The notes under the pieces: model-generated
What the model was told of the DNA's origin: nothing
Databases searched by the model: none
What the model saw: the letters and a program-made list of their open reading frames with translations, nothing else
From: Xenopus tropicalis
Taxonomy: Eukaryota > Chordata > Amphibia > Anura > Pipidae
Assembly (NCBI RefSeq): GCF_000004195.4
Contig: NC_030684.2
Location: 72,895,392-72,959,391 of the forward strand
Length of the DNA stretch: 64,000 nucleotides
Direction: 5' to 3'
Translations under genes and position numbers: made by a program
Shown: positions 25,465-36,089 of the stretch, in pieces
Position numbering within the stretch: the first letter of the stretch is position 1
How the letters are laid out: the number at the start of each line of letters is the position of its first letter

Positions 25465-25807
25465 TTCAGCTTTTGTTTTATGTACAATTCTGTGTTTTTG
25501 TTTTTTCAATTTTACTTATGAGAAGGAAAGAGGAGGTGAGTAGGTTAAAGGAATAAATGGTAAAGCGAAAAAAGAGTATGGAAAGAGGAGGGGAAAAAAA
25601 AATCTGGCCAGGGGGGACTCATGGGATTTGTATGCAGCTCCTCTATATGGTGGGCGGATCATATGGGTTTAGGTCACTACTCCCTCCTCCTTTCCCCATT
25701 GGTTTATGCTTAATCTACACCTATGCTCTTTGGGTCAGCTGTTTCTGATCTTAATTACCATGTGATTTGCTAATATAAGATGATGTTTTTAGATAACATT
25801 TTTATTT

Positions 25808-25846
25808 CTCCTGATGAAGCGTGGCGGACACGTGAAACGTGTAGAG
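25808..25846 (+). ncRNA. Hammerhead-ribozyme-like motif, Penelope family 1, plus copy
   Basis: CTC, then CTGATGA (25811-25817), stem II GCGTG/CACGT with a short loop, GAAA (25834-25837), a two-pair stem III (AC-GT-GT), A at the cleavage position, and GAG to close stem I with CTC. This is the order of a type I hammerhead with a minimal stem III, as described for Penelope-like elements. Activity is not shown by sequence. Confidence 0.6.
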
Positions 25847-25989
25847 CTGTTTGCAGGGCCGCCATCAGGGGGGCACAGGGGGGACTGTTGTCCCGGGCCC
25901 GGCCGATTGTTGCTTTAAAGGGGGCCCGGCCGTGACACAGCTTTTAAGCACGGGCCCCCTTTAAAGAATTACGGGCCCTTGGGTCATTG

Positions 25990-26082
25990 GTGGTCAGCGG
26001 GTAATTCAATTGGCTGGGCCCCGTGCGTACTGACGTCACAAGTACGCACGGGGCCCAGCCAATTGAATTACCCGCTGACCAC
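25990..26082. repeat. Perfect 42-bp inverted repeat with TGACGTCA at the apex
   Basis: 25990-26031 is the exact reverse complement of 26041-26082, with a 9-nt spacer GACGTCACA. The apex therefore reads TGACGTCA, a consensus CRE/ATF palindrome. GCGCAACCTTATAAAAA follows directly. A very similar arrangement occurs in the hAT at 60553-61738. Confidence 0.9.
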
Positions 26083-26214
26083 GGGCGCAACCTTATAAAA
26101 ACTGCAGCGGCAAGCCGGTGGGCATAAGAAGAGGATATAGCCGGAGGAGGCGGCGGCGGCGGAGGAGGATGTAGAAGGCGGGTGCTAGGGAGAGCCACAG
26201 GACATGCCTCAGGA

Positions 26215-26760
26215 GATGCCTCAGGAGGATGGTAGGGAGGAGGATGTTGGGGGGGCTGGAGGATGTTGGGGACGACGCTGGGGGGAAACTGGATGATGGT
26301 AGGTGGGGCTGGAGGATGCTGGGGTAGGATGGTAGGTGGGGCTGGAGCATGCTGGGGAGGATGCTGGAGGATGTTGGGGAGGTCGTTGGGGGGAAACTGG
26401 ATGATGGTAGGTGGGGCTGGAGGATGCTGGGGTAGGATGGTAGGTGGGGCTGGAGCATGCTGGGGAGGATGCTGGAGGATGTTGGGGAGGTCGTTGGGGG
26501 GAAACTGGATGATTGTAGGTGGGGCTGGAGCATGCTGGGGAGGATGCTGGAGGATGTTGGGGAGGTCGTTGGGGGGAAACTGGATGATGGTAGGTGGGGC
26601 TTGAGGATGCTGGGGTAGGATGGTAGGTGGGGCTGGAGCATGCTGGGGAGGATGCTGGAGGATGTTGGGAAGGACGCTGGAGGATTTTGTGGAGGATGCT
26701 AGGGGGCAACTGGAGGATGCTGCAGCGGGGAGCGGGCCATAGTATGAGGATGCTGGGGGA
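26215..26760. repeat. G-rich minisatellite, GGAGGATGCTGGGG-type units
   Basis: Short GGATG(C/T)TGGGG units are arranged in higher-order blocks that begin TTGGGGGGAAACTGGATGAT and recur at about 26277, 26385, 26494 and 26569. It gives long Pro/Ser-rich frames on the minus strand, which I reject as genes. Confidence 0.9.
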
Positions 26761-28199
26761 GGACCAGCAATGTTTTAGGGGGCCCTCGGCTGGCTAGCAA
26801 TGTCTTAGGGGGTCGCTACCCTGGCTACCAATGTTTTAGGGGGCCCTGGCTACCATGGGCATCCACAGAAGGGGGCAAGAGGGGGCACTTGGAAAAGTAG
26901 CAAAAAAACAAAAAACCTTACTCGGTTTCTGCACTGTCCCCTCAAGCCCGTTTTGCTGTGCTCCGATTGGATCTTTCTTCTTGTGGATTCTCCAATCGGA
27001 GCACAGCTTCCTTGACAGATAGTAAAATTGACCAATCAGAGCACAGATGCACACAGGGATCGGGAGATTTTGCAAACTGGTAACAGAAATGAAGACTGAA
27101 AAGAAGAATCTGCAGCTGTAACTTTACCCAAGAACCAACTCTCAACTTTTGCTGCAGTTTTCATCCCACAGGTACTATACCCAGGCACTATACACAGGTA
27201 CTATACGCAGGTACTATACCCAGGTACTATACACAGGCACTATACACAGGTACTATACAGTTCTAAAGAATCACTAGCTGACATTAAATTGTTTTTTGCC
27301 TGACCTGACATCTCTAATAATTTATAATCTATCCCCTACCCTAACACATGGAGGGTAAGTTAACTCTTTCCCTCTGAAAAAGCTCATTGTGTGTTTGTAT
27401 ATTTGTTGTTGTTTTTTGCACTTACTATTTTTTTTTTATTTTTGTCATTGTTTTGTTAATTTATAGTAAGTTACAGTGGGGCCAATGTTGTGTATCAGTG
27501 CCAGTGTTATAGTGCCAGGGCCTGAATATCTGCCATCAGTACTCACTGCTTCTCACTGCATATAATGTGCTGGTTTTGTAAATACGGACTGCGTCTCACT
27601 GTATATAATGGGGAGTCAGAACCCACTGCCTTTCTTGCTATAAAACTAACATAAACACATCTAAAGGGGTGGTTCACTTTTAAGTTAACCTTTAGTATGT
27701 TATAAAATGGCCTATTCCTAGCAACTTTGCAATTGGTCTTCCTAATTAATTTTTTTGAATAATTTGCTTTTCTGTTCTGCCTCTATACAGATTTCAAATG
27801 GGGGCCAAAAAATATTGCTCTGTGACTTTTACATACTAAACATTTTAGGGTAAAAAAAAAAACACCCGCCACCCGCACTTTTGTACAGTATCCCTGGGAG
27901 TCAGTGGGAACGGCAAGAGGTAGTTGGGAGGTTAACTTTTTATGCCAGCAGCGAATCCACTAAGTCTCACATTAGCTGTAGGTCAGTCTGTGTATGGGCC
28001 ATATTTAGCCTCCCCTAGTATCATCCTGCAAAAAAAAAAATATATATATATTTATATATATATATATACAAAAACAGAGAGGAGCACACCCTCTGAGCAA
28101 AAAACAACTGCCCTCGGTGCTGGTCAAACAATTCAATAGACAAGCAGAGTACCGCACACAAAGGGACTTTATGAAAACAAAAAAGGTTTATTGGAAAAA

Positions 28200-28239
28200 T
28201 CCGACGTTTCGAGCACCAAACTGTGCTCTTCCTCAGGGA
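28200..28239 (-). ncRNA. Hammerhead-ribozyme-like motif, Penelope family 2, minus copy
   Basis: This is the reverse-complement copy of the motif at 36050-36089: TCC, CTGAGGA, stem II GAGCAC/GTGCTC, GAAAC, GTC, GGA. The only core departure is G at the position usually U7, one of the more tolerant core positions. Confidence 0.6.
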
Positions 28240-30078
28240 CAAACCAAAAGACAAATTGCATGCAAACCCCTTAAATACCCTAATGTGAAAAAATGGCGCC
28301 AAACAGTGCAGGTCATCACCATAGTAACCCATATACACAAATAGCATGTAACAGTACATAAACTGAAAATCACAAGTGTGAAAACAAATGGGCATAATTG
28401 CATATATATCTAGCTACTGGATGAAAGCAAAACAGAATGAAACAAATGAAATATATGTAGCCGATGTAGGTAGTAAACGTATCAAATTAAACAAGAAACA
28501 GTGTTGCAAAAAAGTGAACTAAAAAAGCTCCCAACAGAAACAGGTACAGCTTACCATTTAGAAATAACCGGAGAAGTAGAATAGTAAGTGTCATACCAAG
28601 AGGCGGTGGGGGAATCCACCGTCCTTGGCAGAGAGAGATCGCTGCTGTGCATAAGAGTTACTGCCGCCCGACACACTATCGTTGTCACAGTGATACGTGA
28701 CGTCATCATATGGAGTCAGACATAACGTCGTTGCTATGACAGCGGCTGAAGCAGAGCCGAATGGGAGAACTATCACGCCCTAGCTGGGGGGCATGTGCAG
28801 GTCGTTAGGCACATCACATATGTAAAGGAAAAAGGTATATGAGATAAAAAAATAAAGGATATAAGATAAAAAAGAATATAAGGTAAAACAGAAAACTAAC
28901 AGGTAAGAAAGGAAACATAACAGTAGTGCGAGGGATAAATAGATTAATGTTTAAATAAAACATCAGTCACAGAAAGGGAAAAAGCAAAAAATGTGCCAGT
29001 AAAAGAGTTAATGTTCTACATAGTTTTATTGCACGCCATGTATAAGGCGTAAGTGTGCGGCCCGTGTAACTAGATCACCACAGTTGCCAGTAAGATATGC
29101 CACTAGGACACCGCTCATACCTAGATCGGTATAGCGAGTGCTTATCGCACCACTATGAGTGCTTATCAATTACACCACTGCGGGTGCTGAACAGTATTAG
29201 TTAAGAGGGCTAGTAGCTGCACCGCACCAAGTGCTGCTCCATGCCAGCTTTTTAGAAACCGTTCTTGGTAGCACTATGTGCCAAAATAAGTGCTGTTTCG
29301 TCAACACTATTGTGGGCAAAACTGGTTACACAACCATAGGTGACAGAATTGGCACATGATGTCTATAGTATAAGCCTTAATAGAAGGTATCAGAGCGGGC
29401 AGTGAGTGTAGAACAAGGGGGCACTGTGTGTGACTGTGTAAAAGCCAGGGTAAACTACCGAAGTGTGAGTACTAAAATGATAGCAGGTGGCAAAAAATAT
29501 GGGGTATTTCGCGTTCAATGCTTCAATCGTAGCGACACATCTCCATTAGACTATAGATGGTGGGCATATGGCTAGAAACGTATCATGCTAAAATTGCAGG
29601 ATCATAAAATGAGGTAAATAAAAATAAAAATAAAAATAAAAATAAAAGGAAAAAGAAGAAAAGTAAGCAGAACAAAAGACACCAGATGTAGTGAAAGATG
29701 CTACAAATACCATAAAGGTGAAGGGCTAAGTAATGTAGGGACAGCAAACAATATAATAGACATACAGTGATAGTGAAAATAAAATAAATCGTAGATGGTA
29801 TACATAAAATCAACGCTGTACTGAGTTCAGGAGAAAGACAAAAATATATAGGTTATAGAGCACAAACACAGCAAGGCTTAAATACCTATATAGACTGGAG
29901 CACAACAATACTGTCAACCAGTAGTCAGGGTTCTAAATTAATGTCACACACGGCATAATTAGCGCCGGAAAGTAAACAAGGACCGAAAAATTAAAAAAGA
30001 AAAAAGAAAAAAATGAACTCCTGACAAATAGAGACAGTTCAAGGAAATTACTGGTTGCATATGTGTCAAAGATCACAG

Positions 30079-31153
30079 TCAAATGAAAATGGAGAGTGGG
30101 AGTACTTCATTCAGTCCACGTGGATTGACAGTGTCCAGTTTGAAGATCCATCTGGATTCCAACTTAAGCAGTTCCAAATCTCGGTTGCCTCCCCTCCTAG
30201 GGACCGGAACGTGGTCTATCAGCATATGTCTGAATTGAGGAAGAGAATGTTTAGCAGTCACAAAATGTTTAGCTACAGGTTGATCAGCACTCCCAGAGGA
30301 AAGACCTGCTCGGATCGCACACCGATGATTGTTCATTCTGTCTCTGTATGCTGTAGCAGCTTTTCCAACATATGCAAGGCCACAGGGACACCATGCCATG
30401 TATACCACATAATTGCTAGTACAAGTCAGTCTGTGGCGGATTTTGAAGGTTCGACCAGTGTGTGGATGTCTGAAGGTGGTTCCCTGGACCATCCCATTGC
30501 AAGTCTGACAGCCAGTGCATTTAAAGCACCCTGGTTTGTGTAATGAGCCTAACCAAGTGGTAGGTTTTGCTGGGGGTTTCAGGTCCTTGACCATCAGCAT
30601 ATCGCCCAAATTTTTTGCTCTCCTATAGCCCATGAGGGGTTTCTTACTTCCTGTAAAGGGTAGTGAAACATCCGACGTAACAATGTCCCATCTGTTAAGG
30701 AGAGCCTGTTGTAGGTTTCTGCTTTCTACAGAAAAGGTGTTAGTGAAAATCAATGGGGGCTGTTTGTCCAGAGATCTAGTCTTAGGGGTTAAAAGGTCAT
30801 CCTGGGTAAATTTCAGTGCTTTGGTTTTCTGTTCCAATATCAATTTTAAGCTGTAGCCCCGTTGTGCAAATCTATCGGCCATCTGATTGACTTGAGTAAC
30901 TGCTTTGTTGTGATCAGAATTGTTTCTGATTACCCGAAGGAATTGAGAGAACAAGACACCCCTAGAGGTAGAACAAGGGTGATGAGACCGTGCGTGTAAG
31001 ATAGTGTTGCGATCCGTGGGCTTACGAAAAAGTGTGGTGCCCAAGTGATCCCCAATTTTAAAAATCTCTAGGTCGAGGAAATGAATAGAGTTGTCATTCC
31101 ACTCTGCTGTAAATCTTACTGGGCTGGGTAAGTCATTCAAATAGCTAACAAAG
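30079..31153 (-). pseudogene. Penelope family 2, 3' RT portion and GIY-YIG endonuclease (5'-truncated minus copy)
   Basis: About 358 codons are open and essentially identical to the C-terminal half of the plus-strand protein at 31963-34203. The copy begins just after the YIDD box (FVSYLNDLPSPVRF), so it lacks the RT catalytic core. It keeps CFKCTGCQTC and the GIY-YIG motif (VVYMAWCPCGLAYVGK). The open frame with no stops indicates a recent insertion. Translation would start only by chance at the junction. Confidence 0.85.
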
Positions 31154-31970
31154 GATGGCATTTGGCAACACTGATGTGTTAGCCGATTTGGATCTCTCAG
31201 GTGAACTGTCTTACAGCGCTGAGGACGCGGAGAAACTCTACTTCACAGACACATTGGTATCTGATGGCGGTAAGACCCCCCTAGAGGTGTACCACACATT
31301 GTTATCTTTGAAAAAACGTGAAATTGACCTATTGCTTCACGGCACATACTTATCCTCTTACCACAAACAAAAACTGATACCTCGGGGCTTTCGTATAAAA
31401 AATATACCTACTTTAGGTAGAAACAACCCTGACTTTTTGAGCAAGTGGTGTAAAATCTTAAATAAATGCTCCTTGGATCTAATTTTGTTAGTAATAGAAC
31501 AGGTGGGGAAAGACTTACTACCAGTTAAAACTGACATTGCCTCCACAGAAAATCTTTCTCTGCACACTCTTGACGATAACATAAACTTGACGATAACATA
31601 AAGAAACATCGGGAAGATTTAATTAACTTCAAAGAGAGCAAGCTCAACACTGTTAAGAGAGATTATCAGGACCGACGTGTATATGGGTGGCTGTTGGGTT
31701 TGACTGATCGCAAGCAGAGACCAAGGGCTAGAACCAGGTTCAATAAGAAGCCACATACACTGAACACTATAGATAGTTCTGGACACTCTTCTGACTCTGA
31801 TCTGACCACCTCCACTGAATCCAGTACTCCCTCTTTTTTAGGGGTTTCCACAAGGTCCCAGGGACCAAGAAAGGCCACAGAAACAGACGGCCAAGGAGGG
31901 GCAGGGGGGGGCACTCGACAAAAACCCCCCAGACAACCCCACGGTCAGACGACCAAGAGACGGTGATCTT
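31154..31970 (+). pseudogene. Penelope family 2, N-terminal region, frameshifted
   Basis: From the ATG at 31155 the frame encodes an N-terminal domain (LSLKKREIDLLLHGTYLSSY). It ends just after a 17-bp tandem duplication (31570-31586 and 31587-31603), which shifts the frame. Downstream, KRDYQDRRVYGWLLGLTDRK continues in another frame, and a basic segment (RNRRPRRGRGG) leads to the RT frame after at least one more shift, between about 31840 and 31970. Whether the original protein began further upstream cannot be seen, because the truncated partner's junction is at 31153/31154. Confidence 0.7.
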
Positions 31971-34203
31971 TAATTTATCTAAGCATATTATGTCCAAACA
32001 AGAGATGTCTGTTTTATCTAAGGGTATGTCTTTTGTACCTACACATCATGCAGACCCCTTTGAGCTCACACAAGATATATTTAAATTCACACGTACCCTA
32101 AAATTGAAGGATCATTTCAAAAACTCCGAAAACTCATCCATTACTTTGTTTAAGCCTAAAAGCAACTATATCCCCCCCAACACTCCAGCCTCCATCTCTA
32201 CCTTTTCTCGTTTATTGATGAATGATTGCAAAATGATATGCAATGTACCTGACAATTCACGTACTACATACAGTAATCTCTCTAAAGAGGAATGGGGGGC
32301 CATTAAAACGCTGAAGTCAGATAATGATCTCATCATACGCCGGGCTGATAAGGGTGGGGCTATTGTCTTGCTCGACAAGCAATACTATCGAACTGAGCTC
32401 CTGCATCAGTTATCTGACACCACTACCTATAGCAATCTAAGTAAAGATCCAACTATTGAATACAGCCACGAGCTGGGGTCATTACTTCGTCTAGGATTAG
32501 ACAGTGGCTGGATAGATATGCCTACCTATGAATATTTGATCAGTCCTAATCCCAGAATTCCATTTATCTATACTATTCCCAAGATTCATAAATCTTTGGA
32601 CAAACCCCCGGGTAGACCGATTATTTCGGCCACAGATTCTCTGTGCCAACCTGTAGCTGTTTATTTGGACCATTTTTTACAGCCTTTAGTGAAATCCATG
32701 GATTCCTACATACAGGACAGCACTCATTTGATTTCCTTGTTGCGCACTCTGTCCATTCCTCATGACTGTACACTAGTCTCTATGGATGTGTCCAGTTTGT
32801 ACACTATTATCCCTCATAAGGCTGGGATAGATGTGATCCGATCATCACTCACCAACTTTGGTCACTCCAATCCTCCCACTGACTTTTTATGTGCCCTTCT
32901 TGACTTTGTGCTGACCCATAATTACTTTTTGTTTGAGAACAGGTTTTACCTACAGACCTCAGGCACCGCCATGGGGTCTAATGTTGCCCCGTCGTTTGCC
33001 AATCTGTTTATGCATCACTACGAGCTCACATACATTTACCCCAGAATAGGAACGTCCATATTATTCTATAAACGCTACATAGATGATTGCTTCATGATTT
33101 GGCAGGGCACTGATTTTGACTTGTCTGACTTTGTTAGCTATTTGAATGACTTACCCAGCCCAGTAAGATTTACAGCAGAGTGGAATGACAACTCTATTCA
33201 TTTCCTCGACCTAGAGATTTTTAAAATTGGGGATCACTTGGGCACCACACTTTTTCGTAAGCCCACGGATCGCAACACTATCTTACACGCACGGTCTCAT
33301 CACCCTTGTTCTACCTCTAGGGGTGTCTTGTTCTCTCAATTCCTTCGGGTAATCAGAAACAATTCTGATCACAACAAAGCAGTTACTCAAGTCAATCAGA
33401 TGGCCGATAGATTTGCACAACGGGGCTACAGCTTAAAATTGATATTGGAACAGAAAACCAAAGCACTGAAATTTACCCAGGATGACCTTTTAACCCCTAA
33501 GACTAGATCTCTGGACAAACAGCCCCCATTGATTTTCACTAACACCTTTTCTGTAGAAAGCAGAAACCTACAACAGGCTCTCCTTAACAGATGGGACATT
33601 GTTACGTCGGATGTTTCACTACCCTTTACAGGAAGTAAGAAACCCCTCATGGGCTATAGGAGAGCAAAAAATTTGGGCGATATGCTGATGGTCAAGGACC
33701 TGAAACCCCCAGCAAAACCTACCACTTGGTTAGGCTCATTACACAAACCAGGGTGCTTTAAATGCACTGGCTGTCAGACTTGCAATGGGATGGTCCAGGG
33801 AACCACCTTCAGACATCCACACACTGGTCGAACCTTCAAAATCCGCCACAGACTGACTTGTACTAGCAATTATGTGGTATACATGGCATGGTGTCCCTGT
33901 GGCCTTGCATATGTTGGAAAAGCTGCTACAGCATACAGAGACAGAATGAACAATCATCGGTGTGCGATCCGAGCAGGTCTTTCCTCTGGGAGTGCTGATC
34001 AACCTGTAGCTAAACATTTTGTGACTGCTAAACATTCTCTTCCTCAATTCAGACATATGCTGATAGACCACGTTCCGGTCCCTAGGAGGGGAGGCAACCG
34101 AGATTTGGAACTGCTTAAGTTGGAATCCAGATGGATCTTCAAACTGGACACTGTCAATCCACGTGGACTGAATGAAGTACTCCCACTCTCCATTTTCATT
34201 TGA
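31963..34203 (+). CDS. Penelope-like reverse transcriptase with GIY-YIG endonuclease (open 746-codon frame)
   Basis: This frame encodes the RT and nuclease that copy Penelope RNA into a target site. The N-terminal part (NLSKHIMSKQEMSVLSKG) and the RT blocks are visible: RADKGGAIVLLD, PRIPFIYTIPKIHK, PGRPIISATDS, VSMDVSSLYT, GTAMGSNVAPSFANLFM and the catalytic YIDD (KRYIDDCFMIW, about 33070-33105). FLDLEIF, a Cys motif CFKCTGCQTC and a GIY-YIG nuclease (VVYMAWCPCGLAYVGK, about 33871-33920, with NNHRCAIR) follow, ending EVLPLSIFI. The frame's first codon is ATT/ATG-like within the natural protein, and upstream parts are frameshifted. It is the best-preserved coding unit in the nest. The organisation fits the Neptune/Poseidon type with GIY-YIG. 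The real start is unresolved. Confidence 0.88.
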   Translation: MIFNLSKHIMSKQEMSVLSKGMSFVPTHHADPFELTQDIFKFTRTLKLKDHFKNSENSSITLFKPKSNYIPPNTPASISTFSRLLMNDCKMICNVPDNSRTTYSNLSKEEWGAIKTLKSDNDLIIRRADKGGAIVLLDKQYYRTELLHQLSDTTTYSNLSKDPTIEYSHELGSLLRLGLDSGWIDMPTYEYLISPNPRIPFIYTIPKIHKSLDKPPGRPIISATDSLCQPVAVYLDHFLQPLVKSMDSYIQDSTHLISLLRTLSIPHDCTLVSMDVSSLYTIIPHKAGIDVIRSSLTNFGHSNPPTDFLCALLDFVLTHNYFLFENRFYLQTSGTAMGSNVAPSFANLFMHHYELTYIYPRIGTSILFYKRYIDDCFMIWQGTDFDLSDFVSYLNDLPSPVRFTAEWNDNSIHFLDLEIFKIGDHLGTTLFRKPTDRNTILHARSHHPCSTSRGVLFSQFLRVIRNNSDHNKAVTQVNQMADRFAQRGYSLKLILEQKTKALKFTQDDLLTPKTRSLDKQPPLIFTNTFSVESRNLQQALLNRWDIVTSDVSLPFTGSKKPLMGYRRAKNLGDMLMVKDLKPPAKPTTWLGSLHKPGCFKCTGCQTCNGMVQGTTFRHPHTGRTFKIRHRLTCTSNYVVYMAWCPCGLAYVGKAATAYRDRMNNHRCAIRAGLSSGSADQPVAKHFVTAKHSLPQFRHMLIDHVPVPRRGGNRDLELLKLESRWIFKLDTVNPRGLNEVLPLSIFI

Positions 34204-36049
34204 CTGTGATCTTTGACACATATGCAACCAGTAATTTCCTTGAACTGTCTCTATTTGTCAGGAGTTCATTTTTTTCTTTTTTCTTTTTTCTTTTTTAATT
34301 TTTCGGTCCTTGTTTACTTTCCGGCGCTAATTATGCCGTGTGTGACATTAATTTAGAACCCTGACTACTGGTTGACAGTATTGTTGTGCTCCAGTCTATA
34401 TAGGTATTTAAGCCTTGCTGTGTTTGTGCTCTATAACCTATATATTTTTGTCTTTCTCCTGAACTCAGTACAGCGTTGATTTTATGTATACCATCTACGA
34501 TTTATTTTATTTTCACTATCACTGTATGTCTTTTATATTGTTTGCTGTCCCTACATTACTTAGCCCTTCACCTTTATGGTATTTGTAGCATCTTTCACTA
34601 CATCTGGTGTCTTTTGTTCTGCTTACTTTTCTTCTTTTTCCTTTTATTTTTATTTTTATTTTTATTTTTATTTACCTCATTTTATGATCCTGCAATTTTA
34701 GCATGATACGTTTCTAGCCATATGCCCACCATCTATAGTCTAATGGAGATGTGTCGCTACGATTGAAGCATTGAACGCGAAATACCCCATATTTTTTGCC
34801 ACCTGCTATCATTTTAGTACTCACACTTCGGTAGTTTACCCTGGCTTTTACACAGTCACACACAGTGCCCCCTTGTTCTACACTCACTGCCCGCTCTGAT
34901 ACCTTCTATTAAGGCTTTTACTATAGACATCATGTGCCAATTCTGTCACCTATGGTTGTGTAACCAGTTTTGCCCACAATAGTGTTGACGAAACAGCACT
35001 TATTTTGGCACATAGTGCTACCAAGAACGGTTTCTAAAAAGCTGGCATGGAGCAGCACTTGGTGCGGTGCAGCTACTAGCCCTCTTAACTAATACTGTTC
35101 AGCACCCGCAGTGGTGTAATTGATAAGCACTCATAGTGGTGCGATAAGCACTCGCTATACCGATCTAGGTATGAGCGGTGTCCTAGTGCCATATCTTACT
35201 GGCAACTGTGGTGATCTAGTTACACGGGCCGCACACTTACGCCTTATACATGGCGTGCAATAAAACTATGTAGAACATTAACTCTTTTACTGGCACATTT
35301 TTTGCTTTTTCCCTTTCTGTGACTGATGTTTTATTTAAACATTAATCTATTTATCCCTCGCACTACTGTTATGTTTCCTTTCTTACCTGTTAGTTTTCTG
35401 TTTTACCTTATATTCTTTTTTATCTTATATCCTTTATTTTTTTATCTCATATCCCTTTTTCCTTTACATATGTGATGTGCCTAACGACCTGCACATGCCC
35501 CCCAGCTAGGGCGTGATAGTTCTCCCATTCGGCTCTGCTTCAGCCGCTGTCATAGCAACGACGTTATGTCTGACTCCATATGATGACGTCATGTATCACT
35601 GTGACAACGATAGTGTGTGGGGCGGCAGTAACTCTTATGCACAGCAGCGATCTCTCTCTGCCAAGGACGGTGGATTCCCCCACCGCCTCTTGGTATGACA
35701 CTTACTATTCTACTTCTCCGGTTATTTCTAAATGGTAAGCTGTACCTGTTTCTGTTGGGAGCTTTTTTAGTTCACTTTTTTGCAACACTGTTTCTTGTTT
35801 AATTTGATACGTTTACTACCTACATCGGCTACATATATTTCATTTGTTTCATTCTGTTTTGCTTTCATCCAGTAGCTAGATATATATGCAATTATGCCCG
35901 TTTGTTTTCACACTTGTGATTTTCAGTTTATGTACTGTTACATGCTATTTGTGTATATGGGTTACTATGGTGATGACCTGCACTGTTTGGCGCCATTTTT
36001 TCACATTAGGGTATTTAAGGGGTTTGCATGCAATTTGTCTTTTGGTTTG
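34204..36049 (+). other. Penelope family 2, 3' untranslated region
   Basis: This long non-coding tail between the nuclease stop and the hammerhead-like motif is mirrored at 28240-30078. It has T-rich runs (34270-34300; (TTTTA)n at 34645-34672) and TGACGTCA at 35584-35591 (28698-28705 in the other arm). No gene is seen. Confidence 0.7.
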
Positions 36050-36089
36050 TCCCTGAGGAAGAGCACAGTTTGGTGCTCGAAACGTCGGA
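36050..36089 (+). ncRNA. Hammerhead-ribozyme-like motif, Penelope family 2, plus copy
   Basis: TCC (stem I), CTGAGGA (36053-36059), stem II GAGCAC (36061-36066) / GTGCTC (36073-36078) with loop AGTTTG, GAAA (36079-36082), CGT, C36086 at the cleavage position, and GGA pairing back with TCC. ACGT would form a minimal, self-complementary stem III, as reported for Penelope hammerheads. The core differs from CTGATGA at one position. Confidence 0.65.

Noticed and set aside
26093..26709. Pro/Ser-rich frames on the minus strand
   Set aside because: They are encoded by the GGATGCTGGGG minisatellite, with no domain and multiple overlapping frames.
30055..30543. 162-codon plus-strand frame, repeated at 33739-34227 on the minus strand
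   Set aside because: Both are antisense shadows of the Penelope GIY-YIG domain.
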